Below are positions 27,237 to 36,428 of a stretch of DNA of 64,000 nt, piece by piece. Position 1 is the first letter of the stretch; each line of letters starts with the position of its first letter. The notes below the pieces were generated by a model. The model did no database searches and was not told the DNA's origin. It saw nothing but the letters and a program-made list of their open reading frames with translations. This DNA is from CBDCVA01 sp965222935 [NCBI: Candidatus Latescibacterota bacterium] (GTDB lineage: Bacteria > Latescibacterota > CBDCVA01): NCBI GenBank assembly GCA_965222935.1, contig CBDCVA010000002.1, positions 124,001 through 188,000 of the forward strand, written 5' to 3'. Both the position numbers and the translations under genes were made by a program.

Positions 27237-30200
27237 CAAACTCAACCGCTTCCCTGGACCGTCTGCTGCGCTTTTTTCTCGAGCACAAGCTGGTAGTAGT
27301 CCTGCTGCTCGCCTGCATCGCCACTTGGGGCGCAATGGTCGCGCCCTTTGACTGGCAACTCGAAGGAGTACCGCGCGATCCAGTGCCCGTGGACGCCATC
27401 CCCGATATCGGCGAAAACCAGCAGATCGTCTGGACCAAGTGGACGGGGCGCTCGCCCCAGGACGTCGAGGACCAGATCACCTATCCCCTGACCGTGGCTC
27501 TGCTGGGCGTCCCCGGGGTCAAGACCGTGCGCAGCTACTCCATGTTCGGCCTGTCGAATGTGTACATCCTCTTCGAGGAAGGGGTGGATTTCTACTGGTC
27601 GCGTTCCCGGGTGCTGGAAAAGCTCAACAGCCTGCCCGCCGGCACCCTGCCCGAGGGGGTGCAGCCGGCGCTGGGGCCCGACGCCACGGCTCTGGGCCAG
27701 ATTTTCTGGTACACCCTCGAAGGCCGGGATCAGGACGGGCAGCCCACCGGCGGGTGGGATTTGCACGAGTTGCGCTCCATCCAGGACTGGCAGGTGCGCT
27801 ACTCCTTGATGGGAGCCCAGGGAGTGAGCGAAGTGGCCTCGGTGGGCGGCTTTGTGCAGGAGTACCAGATCGACGTGGACCCAGACGCCATGCGGGCCTT
27901 TGGCGTGTCCATCGAGCAGGTCTTCGACGCCGTGCGCATGGCCAACCGCGATGTGGGGGCCCGCACCATCGAGATCAACCGCGTCGAGTACCTCATCCGC
28001 GGCGTCGGTTTTATCAAGAGTCTGCAGGACATTGAAAACGCGGTCATCGCGGCCCGCGACCACGTGCCGGTGTACGTGAGGAATGTGGCGACGGTCGTCC
28101 GGGGTCCGGCCTTGCGGCGAGGCGCTCTCGACAAGGAGGGGGCCGAAGCAGTGGGCGGGGTCGTGGTGGTGCGCTATGGCGCCAATCCGCTCCGAGTGAT
28201 TCACAATGTCAAGGAGAAGATCGCCGAGATCGCCCCGGGCCTGCCGCGCAAGCGCTTGCCCGACGGGCGGATCAGCCAGGTGACGGTGGTGCCTTTCTAC
28301 GATCGCACGGGGCTGATCAAAGAGACTCTGGGCACCCTCGACAAGGCCTTGGAGGAGGAGATCTTAGTCACCGTCGTCGTCATCCTCGTCATGGTCGCGC
28401 ACTTCCGTAGCGCCGTGCTCATCTCGGGCCTGCTGCCCCTGGCCGTGCTGATGTGCTTCATCGGCATGAAGCTCTTCGGGGTGGACGCCAATATCGTCGC
28501 CCTGTCGGGCATTGCCATCGCCATCGGCACTATGGTGGATATGGGGGTGATCCTGACCGAGAATATCCTGCGGCATCTCGAAAGCAGGGAGGACGAGGAG
28601 AACGCCCTGGAGGTGGTACTGCGCGCCGCTTCCGAAGTGGGCGGAGCCGTGCTGACCGCGGTGGCCACGACCGTGGTGGGCTTTTTGCCGGTCTTCGCCA
28701 TGGAAGGGGCCGAGGGCAAGCTCTTCAAGCCGCTGGCCTACACCAAGACCTTCGCCCTGCTCGCCGCCATTCTGCTGGCCCTGACTGCGCTGCCGGCTCT
28801 GGCTCACCTCCTCTTTGCCGGCCGGGTGCGGGGCATCTGGGTGCAGCGGGGTCTGCACGGCGGGCTGATCATAGCGGGGGCCTGGGCCCTGGCGGCCCTG
28901 TCGTGGTGGGTGGGCCTATTGCTGATGAGTATGGGCATTTACCACTTGGCGAGGCCCTGGATCCCCGAGGACGTGCGTCTGTGGACTCCGCGTCTGGGCA
29001 TTGGCCTGACGGCCCTGCTGGTAGCCGGGTCTCTGGCCGGCCGCTGGCTGCCCCTGGGGCCGGCTCAGGGCACGGGGCGCAACTTCCTTTTCGTAGCCAT
29101 GCTGCTGGGCGGCCTGTTGGGGGCCTTCGCCCTGTTCCAGCGGGCCTATCCGGCGATCCTGCGGTGGTGCCTTGGCCACAAGGTGCTGTCGATGGCTTTT
29201 CCCGTCCTGATCCTGCTGTGGGGCGCTTCGGTGTGGCTGGGATTTAACAGTCTCTTCGGCTGGCTGCCCGCATCCTGGCGGCCGGTATCCCACATGGTCC
29301 AGCAGTTCCCCGGCCTGGGCCGGGAGTTCATGCCGCCGCTGGATGAGGGCTCCTTCCTGTTCATGCCCACCACCATGCCGCACGCCTCCGTCGGCGAGGC
29401 CCTCGACGTGCTGCAAAAGCAGGATATGGCCATTGGCCAACTGCCCGAAGTGGAAACGGCGGTGGGCAAACTCGGGCGTGCCGAAACGCCGCTGGACCCG
29501 GCGCCTATCTCCATGTTCGAGACCGTGATCAACTACCGGCCCGAATACCTGTTGAACGAGGGAGGGAAATCGGCCACCTTCCGTTTTGCAGCGGATTCTA
29601 CCGACTGGGTCCGGGCCGCAGACGGGACGCCCCTGTTGGCTCCGGACGGGCAAACCTATCGAGTGCAAGGCTTCTTTCCGCGCGACGGCAATGGCCGCCT
29701 GATCCCCGACCCCGGCGGCCGCCCCTTCCGCCTGTGGCGGCCGCCGTTGGACCCTATCCTCAACCTGGGCCGGACGGCCTGGTCGGGCATCCGCACCGCC
29801 GACGATATCTGGCAGGCCATCCTCCAAGCGGCGGAAATACCCGGCACCACCTCGGCGCCCAGACTGCAGCCCATTGCCGCCCGCCTGGTCATGCTGCAAA
29901 GCGGCATGCGGGCCCCTATGGGCATCAAAATCAAAGGGCCCGACCTGGAGACCATAGAGCAGGTCGGCCTGCGGATTGAACAATTGCTCAAGCAAGTCCC
30001 CGCCGTGGAGCCGGCCGCGGTCAACGCCGACCGCATGGTGGGCAAGCCGTACCTGGAGATCGCCGTCGACCGCCGGGCCATCGCCCGCTACGGCATCATG
30101 CTGCAGCGGGTGCAGCAGGTCATTGAGGTGGCCATCGGTGGCCAGCGCATAACGACTACCGTGGAGGGACGGGAGCGCTACCCGGTACGGGTGCGCTACC

Positions 30201-31105
30201 TGCGCGAGCTGCGCGACACCATGGAATCGCTCGAACGCATTCTGGTGGCCGCCCCCGACGGCGCCCAGATTCCCCTGGGCCAATTGGCGCAGATCCGCTA
30301 TGTGCGGGGTCCGCAGGTCATCAAGAGCGAGGATACTTTCCTGGTGGGCTATGTGCTATTCGACAAGAAGCCGGGCTTTGCCGAAGTCGACGTGGTGGAA
30401 GCCTGTCGGGACCATCTGGCAGCCAAACTCGGAAGCGGCGAACTGGAACTGCCGGCCGGGGTCAGCTATGTTTTCGCCGGTAATTACGAAAACCAGTTGC
30501 GGGCCCAGGAGAAGTTGCGCGTGGTGCTGCCGTTGGCCCTGGTGGCAATTTTCCTCATCCTGTACTTCCAGTTCAAAAGCGCCTCGACGACCTTGCTGGT
30601 CTTTTCGGGTATCCTGGTGGCTTGGGCCGGAGGCTTCATTATGATCTGGCTCTACGGCCAGGACTGGTTCCTCAATTTCTCGCTTTTAGGCTCTTCCATG
30701 CGCGAGCTGTTCCAGATCACCCCGATCAATTTGAGCGTGGCCGTGTGGGTGGGCTTTCTGGCGCTGTTCGGCATTGCCTCGGACAACGGAGTGATCACCG
30801 CCTCCTACCTGCGTCAGCTCTTTGCTCAGCAGCGGCCGGCCACCCGAGAGGCGATCCGCCAGGCGGCCCTTGAGGCGGGGGTGCGCCGGGTGCGGCCCTG
30901 TCTGATGACGGTGGCCACGACCATACTAGCGCTACTGCCGGTGCTCACCGCCTCCGGAAGGGGAGCTGATATCATGGTGCCCATGGCTATTCCCACCTTT
31001 GGGGGCATGGTCTTCGCCGTGGTCACCATGCAGGCAGTGCCAGTGCTCTATTGCGCTATCGAGGAGTGGAAAATGCGCTGGCGGAAAGCCGGTCGAGAGA
31101 CCTAA
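27233..31105 (+). CDS. cusA: CusA-like heavy-metal efflux RND pump, long form
   Basis: The inner-membrane, proton-driven pump that exports copper/silver or related ions through CusB and CusC. The N-terminus has the family opening (DAIPDIGENQQIVWTKWTGR, DVEDQITYPLTVALLGVPGV). The TM4 region (GIAIAIGTMVDMGVILTENI) and HAE-1/CzcA end (GIASDNGVITASYL) are present. At 1,290 aa it is about 240 longer than E. coli CusA. The extra length is mostly two stretches: added hydrophobic segments after LAHLLFAGRVRGIWV (about residues 540-650), and an expanded periplasmic loop near residues 770-890. Met residues typical of copper relay are scattered. Start overlaps the cusB stop (ATGA). Confidence 0.93.
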   Translation: MTNSTASLDRLLRFFLEHKLVVVLLLACIATWGAMVAPFDWQLEGVPRDPVPVDAIPDIGENQQIVWTKWTGRSPQDVEDQITYPLTVALLGVPGVKTVRSYSMFGLSNVYILFEEGVDFYWSRSRVLEKLNSLPAGTLPEGVQPALGPDATALGQIFWYTLEGRDQDGQPTGGWDLHELRSIQDWQVRYSLMGAQGVSEVASVGGFVQEYQIDVDPDAMRAFGVSIEQVFDAVRMANRDVGARTIEINRVEYLIRGVGFIKSLQDIENAVIAARDHVPVYVRNVATVVRGPALRRGALDKEGAEAVGGVVVVRYGANPLRVIHNVKEKIAEIAPGLPRKRLPDGRISQVTVVPFYDRTGLIKETLGTLDKALEEEILVTVVVILVMVAHFRSAVLISGLLPLAVLMCFIGMKLFGVDANIVALSGIAIAIGTMVDMGVILTENILRHLESREDEENALEVVLRAASEVGGAVLTAVATTVVGFLPVFAMEGAEGKLFKPLAYTKTFALLAAILLALTALPALAHLLFAGRVRGIWVQRGLHGGLIIAGAWALAALSWWVGLLLMSMGIYHLARPWIPEDVRLWTPRLGIGLTALLVAGSLAGRWLPLGPAQGTGRNFLFVAMLLGGLLGAFALFQRAYPAILRWCLGHKVLSMAFPVLILLWGASVWLGFNSLFGWLPASWRPVSHMVQQFPGLGREFMPPLDEGSFLFMPTTMPHASVGEALDVLQKQDMAIGQLPEVETAVGKLGRAETPLDPAPISMFETVINYRPEYLLNEGGKSATFRFAADSTDWVRAADGTPLLAPDGQTYRVQGFFPRDGNGRLIPDPGGRPFRLWRPPLDPILNLGRTAWSGIRTADDIWQAILQAAEIPGTTSAPRLQPIAARLVMLQSGMRAPMGIKIKGPDLETIEQVGLRIEQLLKQVPAVEPAAVNADRMVGKPYLEIAVDRRAIARYGIMLQRVQQVIEVAIGGQRITTTVEGRERYPVRVRYLRELRDTMESLERILVAAPDGAQIPLGQLAQIRYVRGPQVIKSEDTFLVGYVLFDKKPGFAEVDVVEACRDHLAAKLGSGELELPAGVSYVFAGNYENQLRAQEKLRVVLPLALVAIFLILYFQFKSASTTLLVFSGILVAWAGGFIMIWLYGQDWFLNFSLLGSSMRELFQITPINLSVAVWVGFLALFGIASDNGVITASYLRQLFAQQRPATREAIRQAALEAGVRRVRPCLMTVATTILALLPVLTASGRGADIMVPMAIPTFGGMVFAVVTMQAVPVLYCAIEEWKMRWRKAGRET

Positions 31106-31233
31106 GAGGCTTGGCACGCGTCTGAAAAACCGCCCTGCAGACCAGGATGAACTGGAGGCGCAGTCTTTGGAGATGGCACGCCTTCACGATCGTGCCCGGT
31201 GTGAATAACAAGCCAAACGACGAGGAGCAGAAG

Positions 31234-31665
31234 ATGAAAAGGCATCTCATTATCGCCGTGTGCAGTTTGAGTCTTCTGTCGGTCGGATGTGGCAGCGGTG
31301 AGCAGGCCGGCCAAGCCGCCGATTTCGCGGCCTATATCGCGGTCCAGGAAGCTCTGGCCAGGGACGATCTCGACGGCGCCCGACAGGCCTTGCAGGCTCT
31401 GCAGGAGCACAGTTCCGGCCCAGTGAAAAAACTGGCTTCCCAGGCCGCAACCGCCCAGGGAATCGCCGCTATCCGGAGTGCTTTCATCCCGATTTCGGAA
31501 AAAATGGCCCAACGGGAAATTCCGGAGGGCCACGGCTTGGTATTCTGCCCCATGGCCAATGACGACCGAGGGGGCCACTGGGTTCAGAAGGAGGGGACAG
31601 TGATGAATCCCTATTTTGGCAGCGCCATGCTGCACTGCGGCATCTTCAAGGATGGAGAAAAATAA
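31234..31665 (+). CDS. DUF3347 periplasmic metal-efflux accessory lipoprotein
   Basis: A 143-aa exported protein. Start ATG at 31234 follows GAGGAG; the frame is open upstream to 31147 but without signal features. The signal ends in SLLSVGC (lipoprotein-like). The mature protein matches DUF3347: helical YIAVQEALARDDLDGARQAL, then FIPISEKMAQ, and the C-terminal FCPMANDDRGGHWVQ with NPYFGSAMLHCG. The Cys/Met/His pattern is seen in proteins at the ends of Cus-type operons and in the tails of some CusB adaptors, and probably binds copper. Last gene of the efflux operon, 128 bases after cusA; it converges on the second peptidase gene. Confidence 0.82.
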   Translation: MKRHLIIAVCSLSLLSVGCGSGEQAGQAADFAAYIAVQEALARDDLDGARQALQALQEHSSGPVKKLASQAATAQGIAAIRSAFIPISEKMAQREIPEGHGLVFCPMANDDRGGHWVQKEGTVMNPYFGSAMLHCGIFKDGEK

Positions 31666-31703
31666 ACGGAACTTCCTGCTTTAAGGTCTTCTCGTCAACC
31701 CCT

Positions 31704-32975
31704 CTACCACTCTTCCCATGCGCCGGGCGGCAGTTCCAGGACGCGGCAAAACGGCCTTCCGGTAGCAACAACGGGCTTAGCCGCGACAGCTGGAATCCGG
31801 TAGGGATCGGCCTGGGTTCGGTCCACCTCGTAGCCGAGGTCCTCAAAAGACCGGATGGTGATGTCGCTCAGTGCTTCCGTCCTCCCATAGGTCGGCGTGG
31901 GGGTCATAAGCTCGGCGCCAAACACCGACTCCCTCCAGTGGCCATCATCCCCTCCGTTTTCTACGGGCGTCCTACGTCCTCTGTAAGCCCGACCGTGAGC
32001 GGCAATGTTGAAGGAAGACCGTGCGCGCCACCCATTGAAGTAGGTGTCCGCACCCGGGTTGTCTCTGGAGGAGTTCCCAAGCAGGTACTTTCTTTCCCAC
32101 ACCGCCCCGAACCCTAGAGTGTGACCTAGCTCATGGAGCATGATTTCCATGATGAACCCGTCCCGCTCGTTGCTTGCAGTGAGTTCGTTTTCGTCAACGA
32201 CAATTCCTCCGAGGATAGGCAACCAGTTACTCGTCCTCAACCAGAACGGTCCGCCTCTGCCGGCATATTCCCCTAGATCAGCAGTGTTCACATAGACGCG
32301 CAGATCATCCACCGTGTCATTGATGACGATCCGTCCGAAGTAGGTTTCGCGGGATGACCCCTCCCACCAGCTTATATCGTCTGAACTGTCGAATGAGAGC
32401 TTCATATCCCTTACATCCCCGGTGATGATGGCCTCCCAGCGCTCAGCGGCTTCCTCGAACAGCGCCATCTGCGAGGCCGAGAACCCGTGCCCCTTCACGA
32501 ACACCAGGTCGATGTTGTACGAGGTGGCCGGGTCTAGCCCCAGGGACTCCCCGATCCGGTATGGGTTGGGTGGCGAGAAAGAGGATGAGAAGATGTACTC
32601 CCCGAGATATTGCAGGTCGTCCCAGTCCCGGTCACCATCCCGGTCGATATCGAGAAGGTCCCAGTCCACGCCGCCATAGGGCCATACGGCACCCGACAGC
32701 ACCAACCAGAGGGGAGAGATGTCCCAGTAGTCCACCTCTCCATCACCCGTTGCGTCACCGAGAATCTTCTGATCATTCGCGGCGGGCTTGGCCACTGCCT
32801 TTGCGGGTGGCTCAGAAGGCAGCGTGATCCCGCGCTCGGCGAACCACGCCGCCATTTCCTGGTGCGAGGCGGCATCCGGTCCGATTGATGTCGCCGTTTC
32901 CGGTGCCACCGGCGCCGAGCCCTTCTGGCAAGCGAACAGAGTGAGACTTACGAGTAGTACTACAAGGTGTCCCAT
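31704..32975 (-). CDS. Second leishmanolysin-like metallopeptidase lipoprotein (paralogue)
   Basis: A 423-aa paralogue of the 21889-23220 protein with the same layout. Start ATG at 32975 follows GGAGGG. The lipoprotein signal ends in LTLFAC (Cys16). Dockerin-like loops (GDATGDGEVDYWDI and DIDRDGDRDWDD) precede the peptidase domain with zinc motif HELGHTLGF, a third-His block GHWRESVFGAELMTP, and near-identical flanks (SRDNPGADTYF, RAYRGRRTPVENG). It lacks a ~12-residue insertion present in the first copy before the third His. It converges on the efflux operon (38-base gap). The pair brackets the operon, so the region may have grown by insertion between duplicated genes. Confidence 0.8.
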   Translation of the reverse strand: MGHLVVLLVSLTLFACQKGSAPVAPETATSIGPDAASHQEMAAWFAERGITLPSEPPAKAVAKPAANDQKILGDATGDGEVDYWDISPLWLVLSGAVWPYGGVDWDLLDIDRDGDRDWDDLQYLGEYIFSSSFSPPNPYRIGESLGLDPATSYNIDLVFVKGHGFSASQMALFEEAAERWEAIITGDVRDMKLSFDSSDDISWWEGSSRETYFGRIVINDTVDDLRVYVNTADLGEYAGRGGPFWLRTSNWLPILGGIVVDENELTASNERDGFIMEIMLHELGHTLGFGAVWERKYLLGNSSRDNPGADTYFNGWRARSSFNIAAHGRAYRGRRTPVENGGDDGHWRESVFGAELMTPTPTYGRTEALSDITIRSFEDLGYEVDRTQADPYRIPAVAAKPVVATGRPFCRVLELPPGAWEEW

Positions 32976-33022
32976 GATACCCTCCGTGTGAGGCTACGAC
33001 CGCTACCCGGCGGGGATTATGG

Positions 33023-33158
33023 GGTGCCGGGCCTTGCGGCCATCACACAGAGCGTGAGAAAGCCCTGCTTATTCGCCTCGGGGCCGGATTGCAAGCCCGG
33101 CCCCTTTCACGAGGCTGTTGTATTCGGCAGGAGACCCGACATTTTGGGCTCTGCCGTG
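33023..33158 (-). promoter_or_regulatory. Duplicated leader element with hairpin, copy B
   Basis: Counterpart of copy A at 23269-23405. The hairpin is kept although its stem sequence and loop differ: GGGGCCGG (33080-33087) pairs with CCGGCCCC (33097-33104). Flanking blocks GAATACAACAGCC, AGGCGAATAAG and GGGCTTTCTCAC are conserved. Like copy A it ends about 50 bases before the peptidase start codon. Confidence 0.5.
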
Positions 33159-33224
33159 ATGACCGCGTGAGCAAGGTAAGCCTTCGAGGCGGCGAATGTC
33201 AAGAGTAGGGCTGCGAGGAGCGTG

Positions 33225-33800
33225 TCAGTCGTCTATATAGGCCTCGACCTGTTCTCCAGGCCGAGGAAAGGCTCGATTGAGACTACGCTTGAAGGATCCC
33301 CAGTTAGGGGCAGCGCGCATTAGGGCCATTACGCCGATCAAGTGCTCTTTGAGCTTGGGATGGCCGCGGTCGGGCGTGAACCATTGATGGTGTAGATGCT
33401 TACGCCTTCCGCTTAGAAGTGTCGGATTCAGCCTTCTCAACTCATCAAGCACGCCAGGAGCCAAGCGTTCATATACAATGTCATTCGTGTAGTGTCCGAT
33501 GACAGCAGGCCGCCTGTGTCCATGAGGGCCAGACCACCCTTTGAGTGTGAATATCCGCTCTGAAGGGAGCCGAAGTGGAGTTGGCTCGGCCCAATCCGAG
33601 GCAATGGAAATCACGCCGCGCGCCTTGCACTGAACCTGAGGCAGGCAGGTATGGACATAGGTCGGCACATCGCGGGTGCCCAGATGCCGCCAGGCTCGCT
33701 CCGGCGAGTGGTCGTAGACCGGGCACCAGGCGTCGCACCGCGGGCAGCGCAACTTGATTCCACGTTCATGATCCACCCGGATGTGCCGTTTTCTTCTAAC
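33225..33800 (-). pseudogene. Chimeric remnant: ISL3 transposase N-terminus joined to P63C-domain C-terminus
   Basis: One minus-strand frame joins two unrelated families. From about 33800 to 33560 it reads as the zinc-binding start of an ISL3 transposase (LRCPRCDAWCPVYDHS, RAWRHLGTRD, then WAEP). From about 33560 to the stop at 33225 it matches a P63C-domain phage-type protein (PSERIFTLKGW, GHYTNDIVYERLAPGVLDEL, GRRKHLHHQWFT, PNWGSFKRSLNRAFP). The frame upstream of 33800 is a shadow of the APH gene. Neither half is complete, so no function is expected. P63C genes are usually found in phages and genomic islands. Confidence 0.6.
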
Positions 33801-33933
33801 ACTACCGGCAAGATGGGACTGGGTATTCGGTGTTCTACGTGAAATTTGCAAGGGCGGCAACGGGAATGGGTTTCCGTCGATACGCGGAACCACCTCTGAT
33901 GTTGTGTGGATTGGCGTTTTCCGGGGGTGTCGG

Positions 33934-34913
33934 ATGGGTGCGATCGTCGAATCGTTGATCGAGGCGTTGGTGTCGGACGGTCTCGCAACGGCAACCGTCG
34001 ACATTGCCCATCTGCGAACCGTGAACGGGTACAACAACACGTTGGTCATGCTCCGGCGTGACAGGGCAGTGCTCGCTGCGAAGCTGTTTACCAGGAAGAA
34101 GGACGATCCCGCTGAGTGCTGCCTTGCCGAGTATGAGGCGCTCGCGGCGCTTTCCGGAAAGAATATCGGGCCTGAGCCGCTCTGGATAGACACAAGCTGT
34201 ACCAGGCTGCCGATTCCATGCCTCATGTACGAGTGGCTCGAGGGTGCGTCACTCGAGGGGCGCCCGATCGCCCCGGAACGGGTGCCGGAGCTGCTGGAGC
34301 TGATGATCCTACTAGGTGGTCACGGGGAGTCGGTGCGCGTGGAACGTGATTGTCTCAAGAACCCGAAGGGGCCGGCCGATTTCTTGTCGAGTATCCTCGA
34401 ACGGTTGGCGCCCATTGAGCCATTGCCGAGAAGACCGGTTTTCCCGGCCCGGCTATTCTGTCGCTTCTCCAACGGGCTGTGAGCGATGCCGCGGAGACGG
34501 CCGCGGCGGGACAGCTCGCCTTGGTCCCCCGGCGATTGTGCCATGGAGATCCATCACTCGCGAACGTGATCGAGCTTCCGGACGGACGGCTCCGCCTGAT
34601 CGACTGGGAATACTCGGGCATGGGAGATCCCTGCTTCGAGTTGGCGGATCTCCTTCATCACCCGAAGAACGACGCGATCGCAATGGCGGCGCGCAAGGCC
34701 GTTCAGGCGGGCTTGTTGCTCCATGGCGAGACCGAGCGCCATCGATTCGCCGCCTACGACCGGATACTCCCGCTTCGGTGGGCTGTTCTCTGCTTTCATC
34801 AAGCTCAGGTTCGCAGTCTTTCGGGCAACGTGGCATCGCCGGAGTTCTCCCCGGAAGTCCTGCTCGAGCGTGGGCAGGTATATCTCCACAGCTATTTCGG
34901 CGACTTGGCGTGA
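33934..34913 (+). pseudogene. Aminoglycoside phosphotransferase-like kinase, frameshifted
   Basis: APH/choline-kinase-fold enzymes phosphorylate small molecules. The N-lobe is in the first frame from the ATG at 33934 (LRTVNGYNNTLVMLRRD, AAKLFTRKKDDP, then the hinge-like LMYEWLEGASLEG). The C-lobe is in another frame ending at 34913, with catalytic LCHGDPSLANVI and the metal site LIDWEYSGMGDPCFELADL. The frames meet near 34430, where a single missing base would restore LPEKTGFPGPAIL and a normal ~326-aa protein. Key residues (HGD..N, D) are intact, so the break is recent or a sequencing error. The substrate cannot be told; not necessarily an antibiotic-resistance gene. Confidence 0.72.
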
Positions 34914-34989
34914 TGTATTATTGGGCCCTGGCCTCAGATGTCGTTGCTTGCCGCAGAATGAGAAGAATCCTTGGACGGTACGCGGAATC

Positions 34990-35156
34990 GACGTGACGTA
35001 TCAGGCCAGCGACGACGCGGACTAGGATGTCCGCGAGTTCCTGGATGGTCGGGGGAAACCCTTCCTGATTGGTGCGCGGCACAGCTCGCGCAATGTGCGC
35101 CACTGCAGGTCGGTTATTTCCTCGACGGGTCGTCTGCCTCTCGTCTGACAGCTCAT
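34990..35156 (-). pseudogene. LexA-like winged-helix N-terminal remnant
   Basis: From an ATG at 35156 the minus strand reads EEITDLQWRTLRELCR, and after a one-base slip GFPPTIQELADIL, the well-known LexA DNA-binding helix pattern. Nothing of the peptidase/dimerisation domain follows. A relic only. The gap 34914-35525 otherwise holds just a short plus-strand coding tail ending in TAG at 35451 (FHGLKWAYAIQSQREN, then LMRTIDLGGGKYN) that I do not recognise. Confidence 0.35.
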
Positions 35157-35525
35157 GTTAAATCCTCTCGGATGGAGATTGTGGTTGGTATGCTCATGTA
35201 CCGGAGATCAGGATTGTCGTCCGGGTCGGTCTATCGGGACAACGCGGCTCACACCGGTTCTGTTTCAAAGGCAGGAGTGTCAGCATGCCTATGAAGACGC
35301 CGCCGGCCTGCTCATCGTGGTCTACCGCCTCCTAACAACCTCTTCCACGGCCTGAAGTGGGCTTACGCCATTCAGAGCCAGCGAGAAAACTTCAGCAATG
35401 CCAACGCTGCCCTGATGCGGACGATCGACTTGGGGGGCGGCAAGTACAACTAGAAGCCATCACGTTGCACCCCCAATCATGGTACCTACGACGGTGTCGG
35501 ACAGTCCTAATGAGGGGCAATTGAA

Positions 35526-36023
35526 GTGACGCAGCGAAACGCCACGGATGGAGAAAGCTTGACGAAGGGCGACGAATTTCGTGCCAGGGCCATAGGGTTC
35601 CGTATGACGGCCAACGACCTTCAGACTATGATGGACGGGCTGACGTCCGGCAGCAGCATCTCGCGCGGCAACGAGATCAAACTGTTCGGGTACTTCCTTT
35701 CCGTAACCGTATTGAGAGGCCTGTCCGCAGAGTGCATGCTCAAGGCGATAGCATGTGCGCGATCCGGTTCGTTTGAGCATGAACACAACCTTTCGAAATT
35801 GTTCGAGGCGCTAGACGGCAAGACCAAGGGATTCATAGAGAGAATCGCGGACTCTTACGGCGTTGCCAGCCCCAAGCGAATGCTGAAACGGCACCAAAAC
35901 GACTTCGTAGAGTGGCGGTACCCGGCGGGGCAAAGCCAAAGCACTGGCCTTCTCGACCTAGACAAGGTTCTCCAGGTGCTCGATGACGTCTACTTGCAGG
36001 TCAAGAGTGGGAAGGCTCCGTAA
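35526..36023 (+). CDS. HEPN-like small protein
   Basis: A 165-aa soluble helical protein with a GTG start at 35526. It shows LFGYFLSVTVLRGLSAECML, a downstream RSGSFEHEHNLSKLFEAL stretch, and MLKRHQNDFVEWRYP. The H-NL..L and F-WRYP pattern is common in HEPN-fold families of defence and toxin systems, and R-x5-H (RSGSFEH) fits the spacing of the HEPN RNase motif. Whether it is catalytic is not shown. No nucleotidyltransferase partner is beside it; a small unknown gene follows 90 bases later. The call rests on pattern recognition. Confidence 0.45.
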   Translation: MTQRNATDGESLTKGDEFRARAIGFRMTANDLQTMMDGLTSGSSISRGNEIKLFGYFLSVTVLRGLSAECMLKAIACARSGSFEHEHNLSKLFEALDGKTKGFIERIADSYGVASPKRMLKRHQNDFVEWRYPAGQSQSTGLLDLDKVLQVLDDVYLQVKSGKAP

Positions 36024-36113
36024 CGGCAGTCGGTTTGGATCTACCGCCTGCGGAAGGTATGCCTCCACGTCTTGGCGATCGATGGCTAGGAAATCGGCGT
36101 CCACGTCGAGCAT

Positions 36114-36428
36114 GTGATGGCCACAGAGCTTCGGACAGCGAACGTGCAGATAGATGCCGTATGGAAGCATGCGCCTGCAAAGTTCCGAACGGACGAGATG
36201 GACGGTGGCGGGTGGGCCAACGAGGCGAGGAACGGGACGCTGGCGACCTACGACCATCCGACGCAGCAGAGCCTGATGCTCCCGGCGGGGCGCGGCGGTT
36301 TCGGGAACGACAAGAACAGCATGAGCTGTGCGCAGCTCGCCGGGTGGTTGGGCCGCCGTCTCGGGCTCGGGTACGGGACTGCGCTCGTCTACCTAGCGCA
36401 GGTGCTGGGCGCCGAAGGGGACGTATAG
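36114..36428 (+). CDS. Small hypothetical protein downstream of HEPN-like gene
   Basis: A 104-aa open frame, not recognised. It has a plausible folded look (VWKHAPAKFRTDEMDGGGW, CAQLAGWLGRRLGLGYGTA) without signal peptide or membrane segment. It follows the HEPN-like gene by 90 bases on the same strand and could be a partner or antitoxin; this is only position-based. It may also be a chance frame. Confidence 0.3.
   Translation: MMATELRTANVQIDAVWKHAPAKFRTDEMDGGGWANEARNGTLATYDHPTQQSLMLPAGRGGFGNDKNSMSCAQLAGWLGRRLGLGYGTALVYLAQVLGAEGDV

Noticed and set aside
28916-30283. A 455-codon frame opposite cusA
   Set aside because: Antisense shadow of an unambiguous RND pump gene.
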